NCBI GenBank assembly: GCA_009772985.1
Contig: WOUS01000009.1
Coordinates: 34,843-98,842, forward strand
Length of the DNA stretch: 64,000 nucleotides
Origin: Anaerolineaceae bacterium
GTDB taxonomy: Bacteria > Chloroflexota > Anaerolineae > Anaerolineales > Villigracilaceae
Direction: 5' to 3'
Program-made: the position numbers and the translations under genes
The notes under the pieces: model-generated
What the model was told of the DNA's origin: nothing
The model's input: the letters and a program-made list of their open reading frames with translations, nothing else
Database searches by the model: none
Part shown: in pieces, positions 25,123 through 33,614 of the stretch
How positions within the stretch are numbered: position 1 is the stretch's first letter
Layout of the letters: the number at the start of each line of letters is the position of its first letter

Positions 25123-26258
25123 AAAAAAGCCTGGGCGTGCGCCTGTTCCTTTCCTACCTGGTGGTCATCCTGGTGGGAGTGGTTGTGCTGGCGGCGGCCA
25201 CCCAGTTCACCCTGCTGGGCGCCTACGGGCGTCACCTGGGGCTGATGGAGGAGATGGTGTCCGCCACCAGCGAATCCGGGATGGGCCTGGGGATGGGCCG
25301 CGGGCAGGGGCAGGGCAGCAGCGAGAACCTGTTCAGCAGTTTCCGTTCCAGTTTCAACGAAGCGCTGGTCTGGGCCGGGCTGGCCGCGCTGGCTGCCGCG
25401 CTGGCGGTCAGCCTGCTGGTCAGCCGCGGGATTTCGGCCCCCATCCGCGCCATGACGGTTGCCAGCCAGCGCATCAGCGAGGGCCGCTACGAGGAGCGCG
25501 TCCGGGCGGCGGGGAGCGACGAACTCGGCCAACTGGCGGGCAGTTTCAACCGCATGGCCGAAAAACTTGAGCAGACCGAGTCCCTGCGCCGCCGCCTCAT
25601 CGGCGACGTGGCCCACGAACTGCGCACCCCCCTGACCGCCATCAAGGGTTCGATGGAAGGCCTGATGGATGGCGTCCTGCCTCCTACGCCGGAGACGTTC
25701 GACCAGATCCACCAGGAGGCGGACCGGTTGTCCCGCCTGGTGGACGACTTGCAGGAACTCTCACGGGTGGAGGCCGGCGCGTTCCAACTGGACCGCAAGC
25801 CTGCCGCCGCGGCCGGCCTGGTGAATTTTGTGCTCAAGCGGCTGTCCCGCCAATTCGAGGCGAAGGGCGTTGCCCTGACCTCGGACCTGCCCGCCTCGCT
25901 CCCGCCCATCCTGGCGGACGAGGACCGCATCGGCCAGGTGCTGCTCAACCTGGCCGGGAACGCTCTGCACTACACGCCCGCCGGCGGACAGGTGGTCATC
26001 TCGGCTGAAGCGCGCGGCGGTGAAGTGGTGTTCGCGGTGGCCGACAACGGCATAGGCATCCCGGCGGAGCACCTGCCGCACATCTTCGACCGCTTCTACC
26101 GCGTCGACAAGTCCCGCTCGCGGGCGGGCGGCGGTTCCGGTATCGGGCTGACGATTTCGAAACATTTTGTCGAGGCGCACGGGGGGAAAATTTGGGTCGA
26201 AAGCGCGGGCGAAAACCGGGGCAGTATATTCCGGTTCACGCTTCCTGAAGTTTTGTAA
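25119..26258 (+). CDS. membrane sensor histidine kinase
   Basis: 379 residues: TM1 (about 8-30), a short Gly/Met-rich extracytoplasmic loop (GMGLGMGRGQGQG), TM2 (about 85-103), HAMP (about 104-155), HisKA with His166 (DVAHELRTPLT) and HATPase with N box NLAGNALHYTP, DNGIGIP and GSGIGLTISKHF. It phosphorylates the regulator encoded just upstream. The very short sensor loop argues for membrane or metal/peptide sensing rather than a large ligand domain. Confidence 0.94.
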   Translation: MKKSLGVRLFLSYLVVILVGVVVLAAATQFTLLGAYGRHLGLMEEMVSATSESGMGLGMGRGQGQGSSENLFSSFRSSFNEALVWAGLAALAAALAVSLLVSRGISAPIRAMTVASQRISEGRYEERVRAAGSDELGQLAGSFNRMAEKLEQTESLRRRLIGDVAHELRTPLTAIKGSMEGLMDGVLPPTPETFDQIHQEADRLSRLVDDLQELSRVEAGAFQLDRKPAAAAGLVNFVLKRLSRQFEAKGVALTSDLPASLPPILADEDRIGQVLLNLAGNALHYTPAGGQVVISAEARGGEVVFAVADNGIGIPAEHLPHIFDRFYRVDKSRSRAGGGSGIGLTISKHFVEAHGGKIWVESAGENRGSIFRFTLPEVL

Positions 26259-26321
26259 GAATTCCATTAAAGATCGAAAAAACGCTTGATTTTCTCCCCC
26301 GTTTGTGGCACAATAGGGTTG

Positions 26322-26366
26322 CCCGTCGTTGGGTGCCCCCCTCACCCAGCGGCGGGTATTTTATTT
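26322..26366 (+). terminator. intrinsic terminator of the two-component operon
   Basis: 14-bp stem with two G-U wobbles (CCCGTCGTTGGGTG / CACCCAGCGGCGGG), 7-nt C-rich loop, followed by TATTTTATTT. It is convergent with the lipoprotein gene that ends at 26365. Confidence 0.7.
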
Positions 26367-27018
26367 AAGGGATGGGTTCCAGGACGCCCACTTTGGCCGA
26401 CGCCCAGCCCGGAAAGCCGAGCTCCCGGCAACTGGGCTGGCTGGCAGAAGCGGTGATGCCCTGTTCGGAAACCACGTCCACTTGGATGGACGTGTCCTCC
26501 TGGAAGCCGGTATCCACGGTCAACTTGAGCAGGATCTGGTGGAGCGCGGGCAGCGCGGCCGCGCACTGTGTCTTGTCGGGATGGGCGCGGGCCTCGTCGC
26601 TGGCCGAGAGCGTGGCGCACAGGTTGGTCAATGCGCTGCTCCCGTAATTGCGCAGGGTGACGTAGGCGTTGGTCACCTCGCCCATGCTGTGGGTGATGTC
26701 GAGGCTGGTGTTGCAGCCGGAGAAGAGGATGGCAAGCGGCGGGACGGGGGTATGGGTGGGGGTGTCGGTGGGGAGCGGGGAGGTGGGCGTGCCGGTCGGT
26801 GGGATGGGCGTGTCTGTGGCCGCGGGGGATGGGGCGAATGTCAGGGTGGGGGAAACGGGCAGGGTGGGAGATTCCCACAGGATGGTGCGGGTGGGGGAGA
26901 GCACGCGCGGCGTGCCGGTGGGCGGAACGGTCGGGAGAACGGCCGGCAGGCTCGGAGTCCCTCCGCAGGCGGCCAGGAGCAGGGTCAGGAAAAGAATGCC
27001 CGCAAGGCGTCGTTCCAT
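26365..27018 (-). CDS. lipoprotein with Thr/Pro linker
   Basis: 217 residues. Signal peptide with lipobox LLLAACGG (lipidated Cys18), a long Pro/Thr/Ser-rich linker (about 20-95; PTGTPTSPLPTDTPTHTPVP) and a C-terminal compact domain (about 98-217) with four cysteines (CNTS, NLCATL, TQCAAA, PSCREL), probably two disulfides. The C-terminal domain has a beta-rich feel (AYVTLRNYGSSALTNLCATL) reminiscent of CARDB/Ig-like adhesion modules. Cell-surface location is inferred. Function unknown. Confidence 0.75.
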   Translation of the reverse strand: MERRLAGILFLTLLLAACGGTPSLPAVLPTVPPTGTPRVLSPTRTILWESPTLPVSPTLTFAPSPAATDTPIPPTGTPTSPLPTDTPTHTPVPPLAILFSGCNTSLDITHSMGEVTNAYVTLRNYGSSALTNLCATLSASDEARAHPDKTQCAAALPALHQILLKLTVDTGFQEDTSIQVDVVSEQGITASASQPSCRELGFPGWASAKVGVLEPIP

Positions 27019-27146
27019 GAAAAAAAGTATATCATACAGTTCTCGTTCCCGTGCTATACTTTGTGTGCAGCACGTGACAGGTCACGCGAGCGCCTATGCC
27101 GCAAGTCAGAACAATATCCCGCCCTTCCCGCAAGCCCGAGAGAACC

Positions 27147-30100
27147 ATGCCAGACAGCGACGCGGTGTTCCGCGTCCTGGCAGAGACGGCCGCCTCGGCC
27201 ATTTTCATCTACCAGGGACAGGATTTCTTCTACGTCAACCCGGCGATGGAACTCCTCACTGGCTACTCGCGTGACGAATTGCTGCGCATGCGTTTCTTCG
27301 ACGTGGTCCACCCGGACGACCGGAGCATGGTGCGCGAGCGGGGCACGCGGCGCCAGCGGGGCGAGTCGGCTCCCGCGCGTTATGAATACCGGTTGGTGGC
27401 CAAAGGCGGCGAGGAACGCTGGATTGATTTTTCCGCCGGGTTGATTGAGTATGAGGACAAGCCGGCCATCATCGGTACGGCGTTCGACATTACGGAGCGG
27501 AAGCGCGCCGAGCAGCTCCAGGAGGCGGTCTATCGCATTGTCCGGGCGGCGAACGAAGCGGAACGGCTGGACGATCTTTTCCCGGCGCTCCACGCCATCA
27601 TCGCCGAGGTGATGAACGCCGGGAATTTTTATATTGCCCTCTATGATGCCGGGAAGAACCTGTTGAGTTTTCCCTATTTTGTGGACGAGGCGGATACGCC
27701 GCCGCCGCCCGGCATCCCCGGCAAGGGGCTGACAGAGTACGTGCTCCGCACCGGCAAGACGCTGCTGCTCGACCCGGCAACGGATGCGGAATTGCAGCGC
27801 CAGGGGGAAATTGCCCTGGTGGGGACTCCTTCTCCTGTCTGGCTTGGCGTGCCATTGTCGGTGGACAACCAGGTGATCGGCGTCATGGTGGTGCAGCACT
27901 ATTCCGATCCCCGGGCCTACGGGGAACGCGAGAAGCGCATATTGGAGTTTGTCTCCTCGCAGGTGGCGGCGGTCATCAACCGGAAGCGTGCCGAGGAGGC
28001 GCTGCGCGAAAGCGAGGAACGCTACCGCCGCCGCGCCGACGAACTGACGGCTCTTTACGAAACCGCCCGCGACCTGTCCATGCAGCGCGACCTGTCGCTC
28101 CTGCTGAACATCGTGGCCGACCGCGTGTCTGCGCTGCTCCGGTCGCCGGGCTGCTCGATCTATCTGTATAGCGTGGAAAATAACAACCTGGAGGCGGTGG
28201 TATCGCGGGGCTGGGAGGGCATTGTCGGGATGGTTCTCGAACTCGGCGAAGGGCTGGCAGGACAGGTGGCGCAGTCCTTGCAGCCGATGGCGCTGGAGGA
28301 CTACCGCACCTGGGAACACCGCTCCCAGAAATTCGCGCACCTGCCGGTCACGGCGGTGGCCGAAGTGCCGATGTTGTACAGCGGCGAACTGGTGGGCGTG
28401 CTGACGGTTTTCGAGTTCGACAAGGGCGACGGCGCTCCTCCCCGCCATTACACCGAGGCCGACATCAACCTGCTCTCCGTGTTTGCCGGCACGGTCGCCA
28501 GCGCGGTGCATAATGCCCGCCTGTTCGAAGAGACCCGCCAGCGCCTGCTGGAACTGGAGGTGCTGTACCAGGCCAGCCTGGCCTCGGCGCAGATCCACAG
28601 CCTTACGGCGGTGGCCCAGCGGGTGATCGAAACGCTGGAACAATTGATGAACTGGCAGCGCGGCTCTCTCTGGGTGATTGATGAAGCCAGGAAGAAGCCG
28701 ACCCTGCTGGCGAGGAATAACGCCGGCCTGACCGGTGAGGCATTTAAGGCCGAGATGGCCCGCGTGGACGCGCTGGTCCCGGACATGGATCACGGGATCA
28801 TCGGCTGGGTCTGTTCGCACGGGAAGCCGGTGAATGCCGGCGACGTAAGCGCAAATCCGCATTACATCGAGTCGGTGGCCGGGACGAAGTCTGAACTGTG
28901 CGTGCCTTTACGTATCGGCGGGCGGACGATTGGGTGCATCAATGTCGAGAGCCGCCAGGAAAACGCCTTCAGTGAGCACGATGAGCGTCTCCTTTCCACG
29001 CTCGCCGGGCAGACGGCGGTCGCCGTCGAGAACGCCCAGTTGTACCAGGATGCCCTGCGTTCGTCGGAACGGCGCTCGGTGTTGTATCAGGCCAGCCAGG
29101 AAATCGCCCGCGCCAGCCAGGACCCGGAGCAGGTGTACGCCGCTGTGCATCGCGCCGCGGCCCAACTAATGCCCTGCGATTCGTTCGTGATCACGCTGTC
29201 AGACGAGGCGAATCAGGAGATCCACGGCGTCTATCTCTTCGACCGGGGGGAACGCCACGCGAACAATGTCTTGCGGTATGGCGAGGGGATTTCCGGACGG
29301 GTCATTGCCACCGGGAAGGCCATCCACATCCGGGATTTCGAAGCGGCGGACAACGGGATTGTTCCCTGTGTGTTTGGCAAGAAAGGGGTAACGCGCTCCG
29401 TATTGGCTGTGCCCATGCGTTCGGGGGAAAAGGTCATCGGCATGATCTCGGCCCAAAACTACCAGTCGAACGTCTACACGGATGACGATGTCGTGCTCCT
29501 GGAAACGCTGGCCGCCAACGCCGGCGTTGCCATCGAGAATGCCCGCCTGTTCGAGGAGACGCGCCAGCGCGCCGTGCGCCAGGCGGCGCTCAACACGATC
29601 ATCATGTCTGCCACGCGCGCCGGAGCAGACCTGGATGCCCTGTTCAACGTCGCGCTGGAACACACCCTGCGCGCCCTGCGGCTGGAAATGGGATCCTTGT
29701 GGCTTACCCATCACCTGCGCGGCATTCCCCGCTTCGCCGTGCGCGGCCTGTTGCCGGTGGCCGGATCCACGGCGGTGCAGGTCTTGAACATGGTCAGCGT
29801 GGACCTGCTCCACACGGATGTGGTGGCCGACTGGAAAACCGACAAGCGTGCCATCGCCGGGAGCATTCTTGAAATGGGCATCGGCGCCTCGATCACCGTG
29901 CCGATGCTCTCCAATGGACAGCGCATCGGCGGGGTGGCAGTGGGGACCGCGCAGCCGCGCGACTGGTTGGCCGACGAGATCGCTCTGGTGGAGGCGGTTG
30001 GGCGCGAGGTCGGAGCGGCCGCCGAACGGGCGCGCCTGTTCGATGAGACGCGCGTCCGGCTGGTGGAGTTGGAGAGCGTCAATCGGGTATCTGTCGCTTT

Positions 30101-31343
30101 GCGCCGGGCGCGCACCATTGACGAAATGCTGCCCCTGCTGATGGACGAAACCCTCAACGCTCTCGATACCGCCACCGGCTGCATCTGGCTGTATGACCCC
30201 GCGCGCGGCAGGTTGAAGCAGGCCATCGGCCGCGGCTGGTGCCTGAACTTTGCCGACGAGGAGATGGAGAGCGGCGAGGGCATCCCCGGCAAGGTGTTTA
30301 CCTCTGGCGACGTTTATTTTTCCTCGGAAGTGAGCCGCGACCCCATCGCTGCCCGGGGAAATTTCGGGCCTGCCCCCGAGGGCTGGAGCGGCATCTGTGT
30401 GCCGATCCTGGCGGAGCAGGAGGCCATTGGCGCCCTCTTCATTTCAGCCCAAATGCCGCGCGAGTTCAGTTCCGATAATGCCCGCCTGCTGGTCACCCTG
30501 GCGGAAATCGCCGGGAACGCCATTCGCCGCACCCTGCTTCATGAGCAGACGGAACGTCACGCCGCCGAACTGGAGACCAGGGTGACGGAGCGCACTGCCG
30601 AACTGCAGGCCGCCCTGCAAAAGGCCCAGGAAGGCGACCGGCTGAAGACCGAGTTCATCGCCAACGTGAACCACGAACTGCGCACGCCGTTGACCAACCT
30701 GGTGCTTTATTACCAGATGCTGCGCGCCCAGCCCTCGGTCCGCACCGAGGAGCGGATGGACGTGATCGGGCGGGAACTCCAACGCTTGCGCACCCTGATC
30801 GAAGGCCTGCTCGACCTCTCCCGCCTGGACCTGGGGCAGGTATCCTTCCGCATGCAGCCCGGCGACCTGAACAAGGTGGTCCAGACCCTGGTGGATGACC
30901 GGCGCTCGCTGGCAGAGGAACGCCGCCTGGCGCTGACGGCCAGCCTTGCCCCCCGCCTGCCCCCGGTTATGATGGACGAAGCCCTGATCACTCAGGCGAT
31001 CTCCAACCTGTTGACCAACGCCCTGTATTACACTCCGCCCGGCGGGGAGGTTTGCGTGCGGACGATGCTGGAGCGGGGCGGGGAGCCGCGCGTCGGGTTG
31101 AGCGTGCAGGACAACGGTCCGGGCATTGATGCGGAGGACCTGCCGCACCTGTTTGACCGTTTTTACCGGGGAAAGGTCGGGCAGCGTTCCGGCGCTTCCG
31201 GGACCGGCCTCGGCCTCGCCATTGTCAGGCAGGTGGTGGAGCGTCATCACGGACAGATTGAAGTGGCCCCCGGCGGGCAGTCCGGCGTTGGGGCAGCATT
31301 CACCCTCTGGCTGCCGGTTGAACAAACACAGGAGACCGGTTGA
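27147..31343 (+). CDS. PAS plus six-GAF hybrid-sensor histidine kinase
   Basis: 1398 residues, soluble (no TM or signal). Order: PAS with PAC (about 8-125), six GAF domains (about 135-278, 303-461, 472-631, 646-801, 812-961, 977-1128), coiled coil, HisKA with His1176 (NVNHELRTPLTN), HATPase (about 1270-1390; NLLTNALYYTPP, DNGPGID, GTGLGLAIVRQV). The start is placed at ATG 27147 (GAGAG upstream, PAS begins there); an in-frame ATG at 27096 has no SD. No receiver or effector gene is adjacent, so its response regulator is elsewhere. Ligands of the GAF domains are unknown. Confidence 0.92.
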   Translation: MPDSDAVFRVLAETAASAIFIYQGQDFFYVNPAMELLTGYSRDELLRMRFFDVVHPDDRSMVRERGTRRQRGESAPARYEYRLVAKGGEERWIDFSAGLIEYEDKPAIIGTAFDITERKRAEQLQEAVYRIVRAANEAERLDDLFPALHAIIAEVMNAGNFYIALYDAGKNLLSFPYFVDEADTPPPPGIPGKGLTEYVLRTGKTLLLDPATDAELQRQGEIALVGTPSPVWLGVPLSVDNQVIGVMVVQHYSDPRAYGEREKRILEFVSSQVAAVINRKRAEEALRESEERYRRRADELTALYETARDLSMQRDLSLLLNIVADRVSALLRSPGCSIYLYSVENNNLEAVVSRGWEGIVGMVLELGEGLAGQVAQSLQPMALEDYRTWEHRSQKFAHLPVTAVAEVPMLYSGELVGVLTVFEFDKGDGAPPRHYTEADINLLSVFAGTVASAVHNARLFEETRQRLLELEVLYQASLASAQIHSLTAVAQRVIETLEQLMNWQRGSLWVIDEARKKPTLLARNNAGLTGEAFKAEMARVDALVPDMDHGIIGWVCSHGKPVNAGDVSANPHYIESVAGTKSELCVPLRIGGRTIGCINVESRQENAFSEHDERLLSTLAGQTAVAVENAQLYQDALRSSERRSVLYQASQEIARASQDPEQVYAAVHRAAAQLMPCDSFVITLSDEANQEIHGVYLFDRGERHANNVLRYGEGISGRVIATGKAIHIRDFEAADNGIVPCVFGKKGVTRSVLAVPMRSGEKVIGMISAQNYQSNVYTDDDVVLLETLAANAGVAIENARLFEETRQRAVRQAALNTIIMSATRAGADLDALFNVALEHTLRALRLEMGSLWLTHHLRGIPRFAVRGLLPVAGSTAVQVLNMVSVDLLHTDVVADWKTDKRAIAGSILEMGIGASITVPMLSNGQRIGGVAVGTAQPRDWLADEIALVEAVGREVGAAAERARLFDETRVRLVELESVNRVSVALRRARTIDEMLPLLMDETLNALDTATGCIWLYDPARGRLKQAIGRGWCLNFADEEMESGEGIPGKVFTSGDVYFSSEVSRDPIAARGNFGPAPEGWSGICVPILAEQEAIGALFISAQMPREFSSDNARLLVTLAEIAGNAIRRTLLHEQTERHAAELETRVTERTAELQAALQKAQEGDRLKTEFIANVNHELRTPLTNLVLYYQMLRAQPSVRTEERMDVIGRELQRLRTLIEGLLDLSRLDLGQVSFRMQPGDLNKVVQTLVDDRRSLAEERRLALTASLAPRLPPVMMDEALITQAISNLLTNALYYTPPGGEVCVRTMLERGGEPRVGLSVQDNGPGIDAEDLPHLFDRFYRGKVGQRSGASGTGLGLAIVRQVVERHHGQIEVAPGGQSGVGAAFTLWLPVEQTQETG

Positions 31344-31354
31344 CGGTCTCCTGT
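31328..31354. terminator. 11-bp hairpin at the kinase stop codon
   Basis: ACAGGAGACCG-GTTGA-CGGTCTCCTGT; the stop codon TGA is in the loop. It lies between the kinase (plus) and tRNA-Arg (minus) and could stop both, though T-runs are absent. Confidence 0.5.
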
Positions 31355-31358
31355 CTGC

Positions 31359-31430
31359 GCCCCCGGAGAGGCTCGAACTCTCAACCACTGGATTCGAAGT
31401 CCATTACTCTATCCATTGAGCTACGGGGGC
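31359..31430 (-). tRNA. tRNA-Arg (anticodon TCG)
   Basis: 72-nt cloverleaf on the minus strand: acceptor GCCCCCG/CGGGGGC, D stem GCTC/GAGT, anticodon loop CTTCGAA (anticodon UCG, Arg), T arm GAGAG-TTCGAGC-CTCTC. The anticodon stem is closed except for an A-G pair at 27-43. Discriminator G; CCA not encoded. A TATAAT box sits about 10 nt upstream on its strand. Confidence 0.94.
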
Positions 31431-31460
31431 AGTGCAAAAATTATACTCGAAAATCCGGCC

Positions 31461-31489
31461 TTGCTTGCTCCTGTTACGCATGTTATAAT
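31461..31489 (+). promoter_or_regulatory. sigma70-type promoter of rplS
   Basis: TTGCTT (31461-31466), 17-nt spacer, TATAAT (31484-31489). It gives a roughly 40-nt leader before rplS containing a small CCGT-TAG-ACGG hairpin. Confidence 0.75.
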
Positions 31490-31535
31490 CTCGCCCCGCG
31501 CCGTTAGACGGTAAAATCTTCGTAAGGAATTAAAC

Positions 31536-31883
31536 ATGATTGACCTCGATAAGAATTTCAATACCACCGATAATCCGAACATCCCCACCCTGAAATCTGG
31601 CGACCAGGTGAGCGTGCACGTCCGCATCAAGGAAGGCGAACGCGAGCGCATCCAGGAATTCAAAGGCACGGTCATCCGCATGCGCAAGGGCGGGAACAAT
31701 GCCAACTTCACCGTCCGGCGCACTGCCTCCAACGGCATCGGCGTGGAACGCACGTTCCTGCTCCACTCGCCGCGCGTCGACAAGGTCGTGGTGGAACGCC
31801 ACACGCACGTCCGCCGGGCGCAGTTGTACTTCCTGCGCGGGCTGACGGGCAAGAAGGCCCACCTGAAACAAAAATTCGAGTAA
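31536..31883 (+). CDS. rplS: ribosomal protein L19
   Basis: 115 residues, full length. Recognised by [51 protein letters not shown] and [13 protein letters not shown]19 sits at the 30S-50S interface. It has its own strong promoter and a clear terminator, so it is monocistronic here rather than in the common rpsP-rimM-trmD-rplS operon. Confidence 0.98.
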   Translation: MIDLDKNFNTTDNPNIPTLKSGDQVSVHVRIKEGERERIQEFKGTVIRMRKGGNNANFTVRRTASNGIGVERTFLLHSPRVDKVVVERHTHVRRAQLYFLRGLTGKKAHLKQKFE

Positions 31884-31904
31884 GAGTCAAAACGCGCTTA
31901 CAAT

Positions 31905-31950
31905 AAAAGGGTGCAGTGACAACGAATGTCCCTGCGCCCTTTTGTCTTTT
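31905..31950 (+). terminator. intrinsic terminator of rplS
   Basis: 12-bp stem AAAAGGGTGCAG / CTGCGCCCTTTT (one U-G wobble) with a 15-nt loop, then TTTTGTCTTTT. It ends just before the SD of the next gene. Confidence 0.85.
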
Positions 31951-31963
31951 CTCAGGAGCACGA

Positions 31964-32692
31964 ATGTCCGTTCCGCTGATCGGTCTGACCACTTACAACC
32001 ACCAGAACCAGTACGGTTTCCCGATTGCCGCGCTGATGCACAAATACATCGCCGCGGTGGACGAGGCCGGCGGCGCGCCGGCGCTGATCCCCTCCGGGCT
32101 GACCGGCGCGGCGCGGCGCTCCCTGCTCGACCGGCTGGACGGCATCCTGTTCACCGGCGGCGGCGACATTGCCATCCAGCATTTCGGGGGCCAGGCGCAC
32201 GAGAAGATTATTCTGGTGGACGAGGCGCGCGACGAGATTGAACTTGCCCTGGTCAGGCAGGCCGCCGCCGGCGGCAAACCGTTCCTGGGCATCTGCCGGG
32301 GATTCCAGGTGGTCAACGTGGCCCTGGGCGGGACGCTCTTTACACACATTGCCGACCAGTTCCCCAACGCCATCAAACATGATTACGATTCGGGGACACA
32401 GCGCGAGTTCCTGGCGCACGATGTGAACGTAGCCGGGGGAACCCGCCTCGCGGAAATCCTCGGCGCGGCCGAACTACCGGTCAACAGCCTGCACCACCAG
32501 GGCGTGGACAGGATCGCGCCGCCGCTGGTTGCCTCGGCGCACGCGCCGGACGGACTGGTCGAGGGCCTCGAACTGCCCGGTCATCCGTTCGGCATCGCCG
32601 TGCAGTGGCACCCGGAGTGGCTGACCGCCCACGAGCCGGCGCGGCGTCTCTTCGCGGCGTTCGTGGCCGCGTGTGAGGCGAGAAGCGAGTAA
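31964..32692 (+). CDS. class I glutamine amidotransferase-like, PuuD/peptidase C26 family
   Basis: 242 residues. Catalytic triad: nucleophile Cys111 in LGICRGFQVVN, His and Glu in QWHPEW; HHQGVDR is typical of gamma-glutamyl-GABA hydrolases. It cleaves gamma-glutamyl amides, for example the last step of the gamma-glutamyl putrescine pathway, giving GABA and glutamate. The ATG at 31964 has AGGAG 5 nt upstream; the longer open frame reads through the rplS terminator and is rejected. The last codons (EARSE, stop) lie inside a repeat element. Functional link to the PatA block 25 kb away is only suggestive. Confidence 0.88.
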   Translation: MSVPLIGLTTYNHQNQYGFPIAALMHKYIAAVDEAGGAPALIPSGLTGAARRSLLDRLDGILFTGGGDIAIQHFGGQAHEKIILVDEARDEIELALVRQAAAGGKPFLGICRGFQVVNVALGGTLFTHIADQFPNAIKHDYDSGTQREFLAHDVNVAGGTRLAEILGAAELPVNSLHHQGVDRIAPPLVASAHAPDGLVEGLELPGHPFGIAVQWHPEWLTAHEPARRLFAAFVAACEARSE

Positions 32693-32747
32693 CAAGAAAC
32701 GAGTAACAAGAAACGAGTTGATCAACTCGTTCCTCGTTGCTCGTCGC
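32683..32747. repeat. iterated-arm hairpin, unit ACGAG, at a gene 3' end
   Basis: The left arm repeats GCGAG/ACGAG units with TAACAAGAA spacers. The centre is the perfect palindrome AACGAGTTGATCAACTCGTT and the right arm has inverted CTCGT units with 7-nt period. It begins in the last codons of the PuuD-like gene and supplies its stop (GAGTAA). Confidence 0.6.
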
Positions 32748-32766
32748 CTTGATTTCATCCCAACAC

Positions 32767-33597
32767 ATGGAAAAACCTTCCTCCCCCCTCGGCATCTTTG
32801 ACTCCGGCGTCGGCGGCCTGTCCGTCCTGCGCGCCATCCGCCGGGAGTTGCCTGCCGAGGATATGGTCTACTTTGCCGACCAGGGACACGTCCCCTACGG
32901 GCCGCGCCCGCTGGAGCAGGTGCGGGATTTTTCGGAAGCCATCACCCGCTTCCTGCTCGACCGGGGGGCGAAACTCATTGTCGTTGCCTGCAACACGGCC
33001 TCGGCCGCGGCGCTGCATTCCCTCCGCCAGGCTTTCCCGAACGTTCCCTTTGTCGGCATGGAACCGGCGGTCAAGCCTGCCGCCGAGACCACCCGCACCG
33101 GCGTTGTCGGTGTGCTGGCCACCCCGGCCACCTTCCAGGGCGCGCTGTACGCCTCGGTGGTGGAGCGCTTCGCCAACGGCGTCACGCTCCTGCAAGACAC
33201 CTGTCCGGGACTGGTGCAGCAAATCGAAAAGGGCGAACTGGACACACCCGCCACGCGCCAGATTTTGGAATCCGCCCTGCGCCCCATGCTGGAGCGGGGA
33301 ATTGATACCGTTGTGTTGGGCTGCACGCATTACCCGTTCGTTATCCCGCTCATCCAGCAGATTGCCGGGCCGGACGTGCGCGTGATTGACCCGGCCCCGG
33401 CGGTGGCGCGCCAGACCGCGCGGCTGCTGGAAATGTCCGGTTCGCGGCGGGCCGGACCGAGGTCCGGTTTGCTGCGCCTGTTCACCAGCGGCGAGGCGGA
33501 CCGGCTGCAGAGTCTGCTCCCTCGTCTGCTGGGGGAGGTGGCGGACGTTCGGGCTGTCCGCTGGGATGGGCTGAAAATCAACCTCCCGCAGGGATGA
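32767..33597 (+). CDS. murI: glutamate racemase
   Basis: 276 residues. It makes D-glutamate for peptidoglycan without cofactor. Signatures: GIFDSGVGGLSVLRAI, YFADQGHVPYG, catalytic Cys75 in VACNTASAAAL and Cys186 in VLGCTHYPF. The start is ATG 32767 by homology; no clear SD. The final codons and stop are inside a terminator stem. Presence of murI implies peptidoglycan synthesis. Confidence 0.95.
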   Translation: MEKPSSPLGIFDSGVGGLSVLRAIRRELPAEDMVYFADQGHVPYGPRPLEQVRDFSEAITRFLLDRGAKLIVVACNTASAAALHSLRQAFPNVPFVGMEPAVKPAAETTRTGVVGVLATPATFQGALYASVVERFANGVTLLQDTCPGLVQQIEKGELDTPATRQILESALRPMLERGIDTVVLGCTHYPFVIPLIQQIAGPDVRVIDPAPAVARQTARLLEMSGSRRAGPRSGLLRLFTSGEADRLQSLLPRLLGEVADVRAVRWDGLKINLPQG

Positions 33598-33611
33598 GCC
33601 TGCGGGAGGTT
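33580..33611. terminator. convergent terminator murI / PhoD
   Basis: 13-bp perfect stem AACCTCCCGCAGG / CCTGCGGGAGGTT with the murI stop codon in the 6-nt loop, followed by TTTG. It is placed between two convergent genes and can serve both. Confidence 0.7.
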
Positions 33612-33614
33612 TGC

